Of a stretch of 64,000 nucleotides of DNA, positions 25,691 to 36,500 are shown in pieces. The notes below the pieces were generated by a model. It was not told where the DNA came from. It saw only the letters and a list, made by a program, of their open reading frames with translations, and searched no databases. Position 1 is the first letter of the stretch. Every line of letters starts with the position of its first letter. The DNA comes from Chryseosolibacter sp044507775. GTDB taxonomy: Bacteria; Bacteroidota; Bacteroidia; Cytophagales; Cyclobacteriaceae. The stretch covers positions 62,001 through 126,000 of the forward strand of contig JBIQIY010000008.1 in assembly GCA_044507775.1 (NCBI GenBank). The letters are read 5' to 3'. Made by a program: the position numbers and the translations under genes.

Positions 25691-26704
25691 ATGCTTCGAA
25701 CCTATACACCGATCTCCCATCCTATAACAACGCTCCATACTATGCTTGAACAGCTAGTACTTAAGGTATGGTGTAAGGCGGCAAAAGACTGCAATTGTGA
25801 AGATTTATTAGACGATACATTTAAGAAATTATACAAGCACTTAGGTTGGCTCAAAACAGAAACAGATGCGATCTACAAGATATGTGTTGATTTCACTAAC
25901 TCGGATAGGAATGCAACTTCTATTGCATTTGAAGTTCATAATAAGATAGAAGAACTTTGTAACGGTACGATAGCAGATATACAACTTAACACCTTACCAC
26001 AAGTAGTTCAAGGGGAAATCAAAAGCCTCCTTGAAACTTTCTACAGCCGCCTTTTAGATATAAAACAAGTTCCGGGAGATAAATTAGATTACTATAACAA
26101 ACTAGTAAAGGCGAATAAATTCAATACTTGCCCTGTCTGTGGGCTCGCTGATATAGAGGATGATGAAAGCAACTACATTGAAGATTACGATCACTTTTTT
26201 CCCAAGGTGCATTATCCATTTGCCTCTGTAAATTTTAAAAATCTGGTTCCAACATGCGACAAATGCAACAAAAAACACAAAGGCAGCAAGAAGCCGTTGG
26301 ATCATAATGGAAAGGCATATTTTCCTTTTGAAGCAGGCAGGGCGGAAATAAGAGTTTCTTGTACGCTGAACAAAATCGAGTTTGATAAAGAGGACAAGCT
26401 TTCAGAAAAGCCAACATTTCAATTCACTGGTGATGGTCAGAAAAATTCTACATGGAATTGGCTTTATAACATTGAAGATCGCTATGGACGCGTACTAAAA
26501 CGAGATACGTATTCTTGGTTAAGAACACTCAAAAAGGAGATAGAGTTTAACACAACAGTTTCTGTTGAAGAATATATTGACTTCAAAATTAAGAACTATA
26601 CAGAGGATCGCTTTGATGAAAAGAAATTTTTGAAAATCGCTTTGCTTGAGGAAATAAAGTTAAAACCTGAGTGGATCTCTGCATTTACCCAAAAACAACT
26701 ATGA
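25691..26704 (+). CDS. HNH endonuclease, PtuB-like partner of the ATPase
   Basis: The N-terminal 140 residues are helical. An HNH domain follows: C147-x2-C150, D167-H168 in 'DYDHFFPK', N181/N184, then C189-x2-C192-N193 ('PTCDKCNKKH'). The cysteines form the zinc knuckle and H168 the general base. Gene order ATPase then HNH, 7 bases apart, matches Septu-type defence. The C-terminal 100 residues hold no known domain. Its stop overlaps the next start (ATGA). Confidence 0.85.
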   Translation: MLRTYTPISHPITTLHTMLEQLVLKVWCKAAKDCNCEDLLDDTFKKLYKHLGWLKTETDAIYKICVDFTNSDRNATSIAFEVHNKIEELCNGTIADIQLNTLPQVVQGEIKSLLETFYSRLLDIKQVPGDKLDYYNKLVKANKFNTCPVCGLADIEDDESNYIEDYDHFFPKVHYPFASVNFKNLVPTCDKCNKKHKGSKKPLDHNGKAYFPFEAGRAEIRVSCTLNKIEFDKEDKLSEKPTFQFTGDGQKNSTWNWLYNIEDRYGRVLKRDTYSWLRTLKKEIEFNTTVSVEEYIDFKIKNYTEDRFDEKKFLKIALLEEIKLKPEWISAFTQKQL

Positions 26705-27642
26705 CCTTCTTAGAACTAGCAGAAAAAGTTTTATCCGAAGTAAAGAAGCCCCTTCCAGTCTCGGAGATTTGGGGGTATGCCGTTGAAAGGCAATACATCA
26801 ATCAACTTGGAAGCCAAGGAAAAACTCCATCCGCAACTTTGGCGGCTCAGCTTCACGTGAGCGCTAGAGATAACGAAAAGTCACCCTTCGCCACGATAGG
26901 TAGTCGACCGAAAAAATTCTACTTGAAGAAACTGAAATACTCAAAGGAAGAACTGGTCGAGGAAGATTTTGAAGTTGAAGACGACATTGCCTATACAGTT
27001 GAGTACTCTGAAAGAGATCTCCATGCGGTACTCTCATACTTCGTCTTCTACCACATGAATGCCTTCTCAAAGACGTTAGACCATCAGAAATCTTCAAAAA
27101 AGCAATTTGGCGAATGGGTTCACCCTGATGTTGTAGCGTGTTACTTTCCAATAGAAGAATGGAAGCCTGAGGTCTATGATTTCAGTATGACGCTAAAGGA
27201 CACGCCAATTAAATTAATATCTTTTGAGATCAAGAGGCAACTGAGCTTTGGTAATCTACGAGAATCCTTCTTTCAGGCGGTATCCAATTCTTCTTGGGCG
27301 CACGAAGGATACCTTGTTACGTCACTAATTTCAACCGAGAAGGAATTTATTCAAGAATTGGGACGACTTTCTAATTCATTTGGAATCGGTGTAATACTTT
27401 TAGATGTAGAGGATCCCGACAATTGTGAGGTATTGATGGATGCAAAAGAAGAGGAATCTTTGGATTGGGAAACCATAAACAAATTGACAATTAATCCCGA
27501 CTTCAAGGATTTCCTTAAGCGAGTTAAGAAGGACATTGAATCAAAAGAGATCCGCAAAGAGTGGTATGATAAGGTCGAAGCGCGGGAGGCGTTAATTAAG
27601 CTTTTTAAAGAAAAAAGAAAACGTACCCAGCCGAAAATATAG
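26701..27642 (+). CDS. HARE-HTH plus PD-(D/E)xK nuclease-like protein (HrgA-like)
   Basis: The first about 75 residues match the HARE-HTH winged helix found in restriction enzymes and chromatin proteins ('FLELAEKVLSEVKKPLPVSEIWGYA' region, 'FATIGSRPKKFYLKKL'). The rest carries a restriction-nuclease-like pattern: D in 'VHPDVVACYFP' and E-x-K in 'LISFEIKRQLSFGNLRESFFQAV', followed by the usual helix with Q. This resembles HrgA-type proteins found with restriction systems. ATG 26701 is chosen because it gives the ATGA coupling and begins at the domain edge; an upstream in-frame start would overlap the HNH gene. Confidence 0.75.
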   Translation: MTFLELAEKVLSEVKKPLPVSEIWGYAVERQYINQLGSQGKTPSATLAAQLHVSARDNEKSPFATIGSRPKKFYLKKLKYSKEELVEEDFEVEDDIAYTVEYSERDLHAVLSYFVFYHMNAFSKTLDHQKSSKKQFGEWVHPDVVACYFPIEEWKPEVYDFSMTLKDTPIKLISFEIKRQLSFGNLRESFFQAVSNSSWAHEGYLVTSLISTEKEFIQELGRLSNSFGIGVILLDVEDPDNCEVLMDAKEEESLDWETINKLTINPDFKDFLKRVKKDIESKEIRKEWYDKVEAREALIKLFKEKRKRTQPKI

Positions 27643-27644
27643 TC

Positions 27645-28757
27645 ATGGAAGATTTGGATCAACTGCAAAAGGAATGGACATTCATAAATGCGACCAAAGA
27701 AGCCTTAAGAATATTCGATCCAAATGAAAATGTTACCTATGCAGATGCAATCCAGTTTTCCAAGCGTATAAACAATGAACTATTTAGAAATTCCAATACT
27801 GGCTTAAGTCGTAAGACACATCTTGAAAAACTTTACGACAAGTACGACCAAGAGTCAATAGCAGTCACTCGAGAAACAAAGAAGGGAACAACCGCTGAAG
27901 ATCTTATCAAGAAAAGAATCGAGGAAATTCAGAGGCTATCTAAACAGTTTACAAAGGATGATGACTACGAACGATTGAAAAAGGAGCGTAAAGAGCTAAA
28001 CACAATCCTAAAATTTCAAATCAAGCCAATACTAGGACTTGAAGAAATAACCGAAAACCAAGCGATACTTCTTGACGCACAAGCAGTTCGAAAGAACCAT
28101 CGGTTCGTAAAACCTCATCTTGGAAAGTTTCTAGAGTTTTACAATTATGAACGTGATGCGATTTTTAGAGTTACCGTGCTTCATCCAAATCCTTCGGAGG
28201 CGGTCACAGGAACCGACCTTATATATGAACAATATGATGAGTCGGCCTCACGCGTTAGGATTGTTGCCTTACAGTACAAGGTTTGGCAAGACGGTGTGTT
28301 ATACTTTTCATCTGCATCTAACCTAAATGCTCAATTGCAGAAGATGTCAAAATGCTTTTGCGAAGACAATTTGTGCAAAGACGACAAGGGCAACAACATT
28401 TGCATGGATGGATTTAGAATGCCTTATTGCGTAGCATTTTTAAAGCCAACCGATAAACTCCAAAATCCGAAAAACTTAATTACATCTGGCCTGCACGTCC
28501 CAGTCTGTAAAATTGATAAGTTAAAGACACCCACATCAAAGGGTGTCAAGCTTGAGCGAATACATATTCAAAATGCATCTTTAAATAGTGGATCATTTGA
28601 AGATCTTTTCAATAGACAAATGATTGGTTCGAAATGGATGAGAGTCGAAGATCTCGAAAAAATTTATCAACAGTCGAAGGTGCTTTCTAGCAGCGGAAAA
28701 ATAGTATTATATACTCAAACGACTATGGCGAAAGCTACAGACAAGAAGAACAAGTGA
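27645..28757 (+). CDS. Unrecognised protein ending the restriction operon; possible nuclease
   Basis: Not matched to a named family. The first about 140 residues are helical and charged, with coiled-coil character ('EEIQRLSKQFTKDDDYERLKKE'). Residues 185-215 show 'GTDLIYEQYD...RIVALQYKVW', where D191 and Q210-x-K212 fit a D-(E/Q)xK restriction-fold signature. A cysteine group follows (CFCEDNLC...CMDGFRMPYC, about 237-263), suggesting a zinc site. It starts 2 bases after the previous gene and closes the operon, so it probably belongs to the same defence unit. Nuclease activity is inference. Confidence 0.6.
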   Translation: MEDLDQLQKEWTFINATKEALRIFDPNENVTYADAIQFSKRINNELFRNSNTGLSRKTHLEKLYDKYDQESIAVTRETKKGTTAEDLIKKRIEEIQRLSKQFTKDDDYERLKKERKELNTILKFQIKPILGLEEITENQAILLDAQAVRKNHRFVKPHLGKFLEFYNYERDAIFRVTVLHPNPSEAVTGTDLIYEQYDESASRVRIVALQYKVWQDGVLYFSSASNLNAQLQKMSKCFCEDNLCKDDKGNNICMDGFRMPYCVAFLKPTDKLQNPKNLITSGLHVPVCKIDKLKTPTSKGVKLERIHIQNASLNSGSFEDLFNRQMIGSKWMRVEDLEKIYQQSKVLSSSGKIVLYTQTTMAKATDKKNK

Positions 28758-28997
28758 TATTTTCTCTTAGCAGTGATTTTTCGTAACTTACTCCCACATT
28801 ACGAATTGAACCAAACGACTCTATTTGTAAAGGTGGGAATTCGGGAAACAGAGTAACTATCCCTTACAAAAAATTGACATCCAACGCATAGGCTGAGGTT
28901 ACAAACTCCCTCCTCCTCCGCAACCATATGCCAGGCGCTATGACCTCCGCGGCGTTTGCGTTTTTGAGGAAGCTCACTGGCGTTCCAAGCGGTAGGG

Positions 28998-29027
28998 GGA
29001 CTTACAGCAGGAGGTCCTGCGAAGTCC
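28998..29027. repeat. Compound hairpin in the gap after the restriction operon
   Basis: Outer arms GGACTT (28998-29003) / AAGTCC (29022-29027) enclose a perfect inner palindrome CAGGAGGTCCTG-like core (CAGGA 29008-29012, TCCTG 29015-29019). The gap 28758-29109 has no gene I can support; a minus-strand 104-codon frame across it has poor composition. The gap also marks the change from AT-rich defence genes to core-like genes, so it could be the right edge of the island. Confidence 0.4.
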
Positions 29028-29109
29028 AGTTGTAAAAAGACCGCGGGATTCGCACGTGGTCTAAAAATCTTAGATGGACAGTATCGCTTCAAATTTCCTA
29101 GCACTTTCG

Positions 29110-29652
29110 TCATAGAGACTCATGTTCCTCGCTGCCATCTTGATCATCTTCCACGTGCTGATTTTCCTTCCACCTCGCATCAATGAGCACCTTTATCAAC
29201 TTCTCATCCGCTTTCAGAGCCCGGTAAAACGTATACCCATACACTGTCAGCACGATTAGACAAGTCAGCACCTGCAAGGCAGGATGAACGACAATTTCCT
29301 TTTCGCCCATGAGAAAGAATACGCAAAACACAAACACGCCCAGTCCGGCGAAACCGGTGATGCTGGTGTAGTGCAGTTTGTGTTTTACTTCAATGAATGG
29401 GTTGCCACTGCGAACGATGTATTTTCCGTGTACGGAGAGGTCGGAAGTGTTTTCCTGCCCTTTAGTCCGGAAGAGCTTGAAGGATTCGCTGCGCTTGTCG
29501 ATCTCGCCTACCCAGGGTTTTGGGAAGCGGTCGAAGTTCCGCTTCATCATGTTTAAGGGTCCGAATTTCACTTCGCGTGTTTGGGCCTTTAGCTTGCGGG
29601 CAAGTTCGTCGAAGGTTTCGGTTGTGGCGTGGTAATGCGTCTTAAGGGTCAT
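29110..29652 (-). CDS. Two-transmembrane hypothetical protein
   Basis: From ATG 29652 the 180-residue product has a soluble N-terminal half with repeated basic residues, two adjacent membrane helices ('GFAGLGVFVFCVFFLM' near 100-116 and 'ALQVLTCLIVLTVYGYTFY' near 126-145) and an acidic C-terminal tail. The frame is open 42 codons further upstream, but that part reads poorly and lacks conserved style. Divergent from the broken lipoprotein gene. Function unknown. Confidence 0.65.
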   Translation of the reverse strand: MTLKTHYHATTETFDELARKLKAQTREVKFGPLNMMKRNFDRFPKPWVGEIDKRSESFKLFRTKGQENTSDLSVHGKYIVRSGNPFIEVKHKLHYTSITGFAGLGVFVFCVFFLMGEKEIVVHPALQVLTCLIVLTVYGYTFYRALKADEKLIKVLIDARWKENQHVEDDQDGSEEHESL

Positions 29653-29835
29653 GTATCCGCTGGATTTTAGGCTGCGATGAATCGGGCTTATCGTATCCTG
29701 CAAATATACCGTTGATACGTCAATTGTGGCCCCTGCATTGGTTCCAATTGCCTGGCAAGTAACTCCCGCGACGTGCAAAAAGAATCAATTCGGATTTGCT
29801 ATCTTCGTCAATTAAGCATAAACTTTCCTTCACTC

Positions 29836-31435
29836 ATGGCCCGCAACCTGAGACTCCTTTTCCTCTTTTCTTTGGTCCTATCCCTTTCAACTTGTAGCAA
29901 AACACAATCATTGGAAATAGCAGAATGCCTCGCGCAGCACGGCCTTATTAAAAAAAGCGAACGCTCGCACATTGCCTCATATTTAAAGAAGGTCACGTCT
30001 TATTCAACCCAACCACTTTCACCCTCAAACTCCAACGTACTGGCAGCACTCACTGAAGTGGAATACAAGAAATTTGGTGTCTCAAATAAATACTACTCTT
30101 ATATAAGTTTTGATACCGCCGGTGTCACCGCTCAGGACAGGGTTGAAATTCACGTCCGCCTGCATGCCTACCTCGGCAAATTGAACGCGTGTGGACTGAT
30201 CACCCAATCGCAGTACGAAAACTATTTACACAGAATCGACGAGGCCACCTTTATTCACGAGCTGCAATTGCTGTCAGTGCTTGCTCCCGAAGTGGCTTAC
30301 GCGGAATGGATGAAGTCGGATAACCTCCAGATATTTGCCGACAGTTTATTTTTTTACAAGGTTGTCTCTGACAACCGCTACAACGACCTGAAGAGTGATA
30401 TCCAGGCCGGCAAAATCGTTTCGCGCTATCAGCTCATCGATTATTTTAGTCACGCGGCCTTCTTCGACCTCGCCGCCTATTCCGATGATCCCGCAATTTA
30501 CCTGAAGGGGGTTCATGACGCAGTTGCCGCCTTGCTTCCCGAGCTTTCTTTCACTGATTTTGAATACACCATCGAGAAAGACACGGCAGAATCATCCGCT
30601 GGCGATGATTCCTACAATGTAATTACCAGAATCGAATGTAACGGTAAAAGTTACCAGCACAAGAGTTTTATATCTATTGATCATATCAAAGAATATGCAT
30701 ACCTCGGCAAGATCGATCATGACGAGTTCTACCAGCTTTTCAATAAAGTCCTTGCTGTTCTTCAATCACCGTACCGGCTACATCTGATTAAACAGTATGA
30801 AAGCTACAACTATCGCTACTTTGGAATAATCGCCCTTGAAACAAGAACAAACGGAAATGTTCGGCCGGCACTATTCATACATGCGGATCGGTGATGTGAA
30901 TTTCAAGAATGCGCTCACTTCAGCGCAGGTTCAGGAGGCTATTTTTGCCTATCAAAAGATCGGACTTCTCAATCATCTCACGCCAGCACAAATCTTCTCC
31001 GCCAAAGAGAAAGTCGCACAACAAAACAACAATGACTTGAATGATGTGCTTTCTTGTTTTTCATCCGTTCTTTACTGGTTCGATACCGAGCTCGGCAATC
31101 TTGACGATCCGTACCGGGAACTTTTAGAAGGCTTTCGGGATATTTCGCACGGTGTATTCAACCCTCAATCGATATCGGATGACTTCGATCTCGACAACGA
31201 AAAAGCCACTGTGATATTTTCGCTTGCCGGTCGACCGTATTCCCGCACTCTTATGATCGATGGCGATTGGGTCGATCCGGAGCTTTTTGTGTTCGTTGAG
31301 GAAATTGTAGAGGCGAGCCGCTTGCAGGGAAAATTCTACTACCTCCCGGGTGATGGGCAGATCGTATGCATTATTTTTTTGACGGACGATCAATACCGAT
31401 CAGCGAGGAAGGATAATTTATTGGTGTTGGAGTAA
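29836..31435 (+). pseudogene. Two-domain lipoprotein gene split by one frameshift
   Basis: The first frame (to 30894) starts with a lipobox signal ('LVLSLSTCSK', C20) and encodes a repeat-bearing domain. The second frame continues from about 30836 to 31435. Joining them after 'YRYFGIIAL' gives a smooth protein, because the two halves are homologous: 'FGIIALKQEQTEMF' corresponds to 'VCIIFLTDDQYRSA', and 'YKKFGVSNKYYSYISF' to 'TEMFGRHYSYMRIG'. So this was one exported protein with two tandem copies of an unknown domain, now out of frame by one base, or a sequencing error. No function recognised. Confidence 0.65.
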
Positions 31436-31796
31436 CTGATGGGCATGGACAGGTGACTTACGGTTTTGCGAAGAGGGTAGCGTAACGAATGTTTGACATT
31501 GGTACAAGCGGTCTGGATAGTCTAATTTTAATTTTGTCTGACACATTGACTTTAGATCTGGAGCGTAGTTGAACGTTTGTCGGTATTCCACCGGTATAAG
31601 GTTCGTTTTTGTCTGTGGTACCAAGCTTTCACAAGGCATACAAAAAATTGATAACGAGGTCGTTGTAAATAGAGTGGATTGGATCAGTCGCGTAAAAGTG
31701 GATCGGACTGAACGTCCTGATGATTTTTTGCTATATTAAGGTTTCCCTTATGAAGCCGAAACCTGGCATGACATAGTCACTGAATCTAAAGAACAA
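31436..31796. other. Intergenic stretch, no gene seen
   Basis: No supported frame. It should contain the promoter of the RCC1-repeat lipoprotein gene. No palindrome or repeat was noticed. Confidence 0.4.
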
Positions 31797-33218
31797 ATGA
31801 GAACAATTGTATTGATCCGTTTGATTGCTCTTGGACTAATTTGTTACGGCTGTGCAAATGAAGAAGCAGAGCCCACTATCCCCGTACTAACAACATTGGA
31901 GGCCGAGAACGTAAGTCAAATATCCGCATCAACCGGAGGAAATATTACGTCTGACGGTAAACTCGAGGTGACAGAGCGCGGTGTTTGTTGGAGTGATAAA
32001 AGTTTACCGACAACATCGGATAACAAGATTATACAAGGAAGTGGAACCGGAAGCTTTCATGTTAACATCTCTGACCTTCTTGGCGGTAAGACCTATTACG
32101 CCAGAGCTTTCGCCACCAATAAGGCCGGGACTGCCTATGGGAATGAAATCGAATTCAGCACTCAAACGCCAAGTGTTCAGCAAGTTTGCGCCGGGCTTGA
32201 ATATTCGATGGTCTTAAAGTCGGATGGATCGGTATGGGTCTGGGGAGCAAATCAGCGCAATCAACTAGGTGATGGAACAGACAGCGACAGGAGCAGGCCA
32301 ATACTTTTTGGAACAGGATTCACCAGAATTTCTTCGACCCATTCCACCACTTTAGCTCTAAAGGCAGACGGAACAGTTTGGGGTTGTGGTTCGAATCCCT
32401 ATCAGCAACTTGGTTTTGGTGATGTGCATATTGCCTCACCGAAGCAAGTTGCGGCAGGATTTAGCGAAATCTCCGCAGGGACGTTTCATGTACTTGCCTT
32501 GAAGCCTGATGGCACACTCTGGGCTTGGGGACATAATAGTGAAGGTCAACTAGGAGACGGTACTAATATGGCGAGTGATTCCCCAAAATTGATTGGCTCT
32601 GACTTTGTGTCAATTGCTGCTGGTGCACAGTCCTCAATGGCTTTGAAAGCTGATGGTACCTTGTGGACCTGGGGTGATAATTGGCACGGACAACTTGGCG
32701 ATGGTACGTTCGAAGATAAAAATAAGCCAACTTTAATCGGCGACTCTTTTGTCAAAATTTCATGTTCATGGACACATTCACTAGCTATCAAGAACGACGG
32801 TTCACTTTTGGCGTGGGGATCTAATTTCAATGGTCAAATTGGGGATGGAACTATCCAAAAGAGGAATACTCCTATAACAATCGGTACGAATTATAGATCT
32901 ATTTCGGCAGGGACAGACTTTTCTCTTGCCATCAAAGCTGATGGAACACTTTGGGCGTGGGGAACGAACAACTGGGGCGAGCTAGGTACAGGGAAAGCAC
33001 TACACCTCGACAATCCATCTAGTCCATATGATCAGCTTGATCCCGCCTTAGTTGGCTCAGGATATAGAGAAGTTTCGGCCGGTGGTGGACATTCATTAGC
33101 TATTAAAGACGACCTTTCTCTTTGGATATGGGGATCCAATACTCACGGGCAATTAGGAGACGGAAAGATTGGACACCAGTTTAGTTCCTTTAATCCCACA
33201 CAGCTTATTTGGGAATAG
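31797..33218 (+). CDS. Exported lipoprotein with Ig/FN3-like domain and RCC1-type beta-propeller
   Basis: A lipobox (C19, 'LICYGCAN') is followed by a fibronectin-like domain common in Bacteroidetes (about 30-125; 'TERGVCWSDKSLPTTSDNK', 'YYARAFATNKAGTAYGNE') and seven RCC1 blades with the 'WGxNxxGQLGDGT' pattern between about 140 and 473. RCC1 propellers bind proteins or ligands rather than catalyse. The lipoprotein is probably surface exposed. It stands alone. Confidence 0.85.
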   Translation: MRTIVLIRLIALGLICYGCANEEAEPTIPVLTTLEAENVSQISASTGGNITSDGKLEVTERGVCWSDKSLPTTSDNKIIQGSGTGSFHVNISDLLGGKTYYARAFATNKAGTAYGNEIEFSTQTPSVQQVCAGLEYSMVLKSDGSVWVWGANQRNQLGDGTDSDRSRPILFGTGFTRISSTHSTTLALKADGTVWGCGSNPYQQLGFGDVHIASPKQVAAGFSEISAGTFHVLALKPDGTLWAWGHNSEGQLGDGTNMASDSPKLIGSDFVSIAAGAQSSMALKADGTLWTWGDNWHGQLGDGTFEDKNKPTLIGDSFVKISCSWTHSLAIKNDGSLLAWGSNFNGQIGDGTIQKRNTPITIGTNYRSISAGTDFSLAIKADGTLWAWGTNNWGELGTGKALHLDNPSSPYDQLDPALVGSGYREVSAGGGHSLAIKDDLSLWIWGSNTHGQLGDGKIGHQFSSFNPTQLIWE

Positions 33219-33555
33219 ATCAGGCTGCACAATTGGTGGTGCGCGCGGATAATTTCCTCGCTACATCCTCCTGTCGAATTCAACGAATGACTTCAGCACT
33301 TCTTTACTTGTTTTGAAATAGTCAAGTGTACAACGTGGGAGGACTTTCCGCCTTCATGAGTTTAGCGATGGTGTTTCGAATCGTAAAATTCTTTAATACA
33401 TTCGCTAGTTCATCGAGAACTATGCTTTTTTGATCGCTCAATCAGGCCTTTTAGGCACATAACATCTGGTTCGCACCATATCAAGACAATCCACACCCGC
33501 CTGTAAAGTCTTACCTTTTCAATGCAACGTAATTAATAACATTCACAGACAACAC
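33219..33555. other. Intergenic stretch, no gene seen
   Basis: No convincing coding frame. Presumably holds the promoter for the DUF7133-cytochrome gene; no strong hairpin noticed. Confidence 0.4.
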
Positions 33556-36500
33556 ATGAAACTTAGAGGGAAACTGCTTTTTTACGGCCTTGCCATGGTC
33601 ATATTAAACTTGAGTTGCACAGGCAACCTGGATTCATCGAAAACCGCGGATTCTGGTGTTAATAAAAAATCGGCTAGCAAGAAAAAAACTCAATCTGCAC
33701 GAACTGAGAAATTTTCCCCTGCTAAAGAACTCGCCGGTTTTAAAGTGCCTGAGGGGTTCATTATAGAGTTGATAGCTAGCGAAAAAGATGGGGTCATCAA
33801 CCCTATCGATCTGACTTTCGACGATGCAGGGAGGCTATGGACACAAACGGCAACAATGTATCCGTTAGACCCAATTGTAGATCAGTATATTGATAGGAAG
33901 GGTCCGCTGCTCATGGAAGATTCGAACATGCAGAAAGCAAATCCAAATTTTAAACGTGTATTGGACTTATACCAAGGGAAGTCACGAGGCAAAGATAGAA
34001 TATTGGTACTGAGCAACTTTTATGACAATAAGAAAGTAGAAGTAAATACCTGGGCGGAAGGCCTTGCCATACCCCAAAGTATTTTGCCCTATAAGAACGG
34101 TAGCTATGTTGCACAGGGTTCCGAAATGTTCTTTCTGGAGGATACGGACCAGGATGGCAAGGCGGACAAACGCATACCTTTGTTCACCGGGTTTGGTTTT
34201 ACCGATACTCATACGCTAGCCCATACGTTGGTTCGAGGGCCTGGAGGATGGATCCATTTTAGTCAAGGGGCTCTGAACAAGGGTGAGGTGGCCTCACTAA
34301 TAAGTGGTGTTAAAATCCGTTTGGATTACAGCAAGATTGCCCGGTTTTCCTTAGATGGGAAGGACATGAACATAATAAATTCCGGTCTCAATAATATCTG
34401 GGGGCTTCAACTCCGGGCAAATGGTCAGTGGTATGGTAGCGAGGCAAATGACCTTGGGTATTCCGTGGTTCCCATGGAACCTGGAATGGGATTTCCTGGT
34501 ATAGGTAACGAACGCCTAAGACCTTACCAGCCATGGGTGCCCAAACTTCATGATTTTCGTGTTGGTGGTACAGGTTTGTCGGCCCTGGCTTTTTCAGACG
34601 ATAGTAATGGGTCATTTCCGGAAGAGTGGAAAGATGTTGCATTCCTCGCCAATCCGATCACCAATACCATCAATGCGGTTAAGATCGTTCGCAATGAAGA
34701 TGGCTCTGTGTCCGCGCAACACCTTCCCGATCTTTTGACCTCGGACGACGATTGGTTCCGGCCGGTCAATTTGGAGTTCGGCCCCGACGGTTGTCTTTAC
34801 ATTGCCGATTGGTATGATAAGATCATTTCCCATAATGAAGTCGCGACATCGCATCCTGACCGGGACAAATCACATGGCCGTATTTGGCGCATCCGTCATA
34901 AATCCCAGAAGCCACGTGAAATTCCTAACTTTTATGAGGTAAAGACCAGTGAACTGGTGGGTTACCTTAAGTCACCGTCTATCTGGGCCAAGCACGCCGC
35001 CTGGCACCAAATCGTTGACCGCCCCATTGCGGAGACAGCCACATTGGCCAAAGACCTTATACTCCTCGTTTCCGATCCGCAACAGGACGAAAGCACTCGT
35101 ATCGTGGCCCTTTGGTCCCTTGAAGGAATAAAGTACTTCGACCACAAGCTTATGGCGGCTTTATTGAATACTAAATCGCATAATCTTAGAAGAGAAGTTA
35201 TCCGCTCCCTCCAATCCTTTTCATTGAGTGCCGATACCTTGGCTAATTTATTGGCATTACCCTCGAAGGACAGTAACCCCATGATAAGATCCCAGGTACT
35301 AAGGACTCTGGATGCGGCAGGAACTGCAAATCCGGAAACCATCGCTCTATTGGTAGAAGCGTGTAATCCACCACTTGAAGGGAACGACATGGGAGGGGCC
35401 TACGAACGTAATCTTGAACGGTATTTGGCCCGCAAGGCCCTTGAGAATTATCCAACGGAGTTATTGGACTTCATGAAATCCTCCAAGGCTAACCAATACA
35501 ATACCTCCAATTTAATTTGGGCAAGCCAGGCATTGCCAAAAGAGCAACGGGAAGCAGTGTTTATAGGCCTTTGGAAGAAAACGGATAACAAGGAGTTGGA
35601 CGAGCAGACCTTTATAATCGTGGCGGGTATGCTAGAGAACAAAAAGGTAATGGACATGGTGCTTCCGGTTTTGGAAAACGCTGACAAAGCGCAGGAGCAT
35701 GTTTCGCTCACGCTACAAAACCTGGCAAAGGTACAATCCGGGCATCTGACACGCGCACTGATAAAACCCATAAGGCATTTGTTGCAAAGTGGTGATGTGA
35801 ACCGGCAACATCTCGGTTTGGAGGCTATAGGAAAGTTGAATATCACCTCTTTGAGAAGTTTAGTAATCCCTTTTGTGGATGAAGCCTCTTCATCTGAAAC
35901 CATTAAACTGGCAATGTCAGCACTTGTTGATCAACCTGAGGAAAACAAAAAGATTTTTGAAAGAATAGCTAAAACAAAAACAATTGGATTGGAAGTCAGG
36001 ATCCAAGCGGTACAGGCACTTGCCAAGGCGGATGTCCGATCGGCGAACAAAATAATGAGCGATTGGATACCCGTTTTGAGCGAATCTCAGAAGCAAGGGG
36101 TTACGGGGATATTGTCTAACTCGGAAGAAGGAAGTACTCTTCTGAAACAGCTTTTCGAAACTGGAGTTTTGACTTCGAAAGAATTTGACCTATCAAGTGC
36201 TGAAAAGGTATTCCAGTCGAACAAAAACGACGCCAGGGGAATACGGCTTTTTGAACAAGTAACAAATAGGATAGCGGAGGAGAGGAAGGATTTCGAGTCT
36301 AAATTACAACGATTCATGGCAATTGTTGAAAAGGGGAAAGGGGATCCCTCTAAAGGGGAAGAACTATTTCAGACCTGCCTTATGTGCCATAGCGTTGGTG
36401 ACAAGGGGCATGATTTTGCACCTGCGTTGGACGGTTCTGCATCAAGGGAAAACGAGGCACTGCTGACGGCGATTCTCAATCCCGATGCCGCGGTCGAGAG

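Noticed and set aside
28799..29113. 104-codon minus-strand frame after the restriction operon
   Set aside because: Proline/tryptophan/arginine-rich sequence without secondary-structure pattern; it spans a palindrome and overlaps the next real gene's end.
32386..32402. GGTTCGAATCCC, resembling a tRNA T-arm
   Set aside because: It lies in the RCC1-repeat coding frame and no acceptor or anticodon stem surrounds it.
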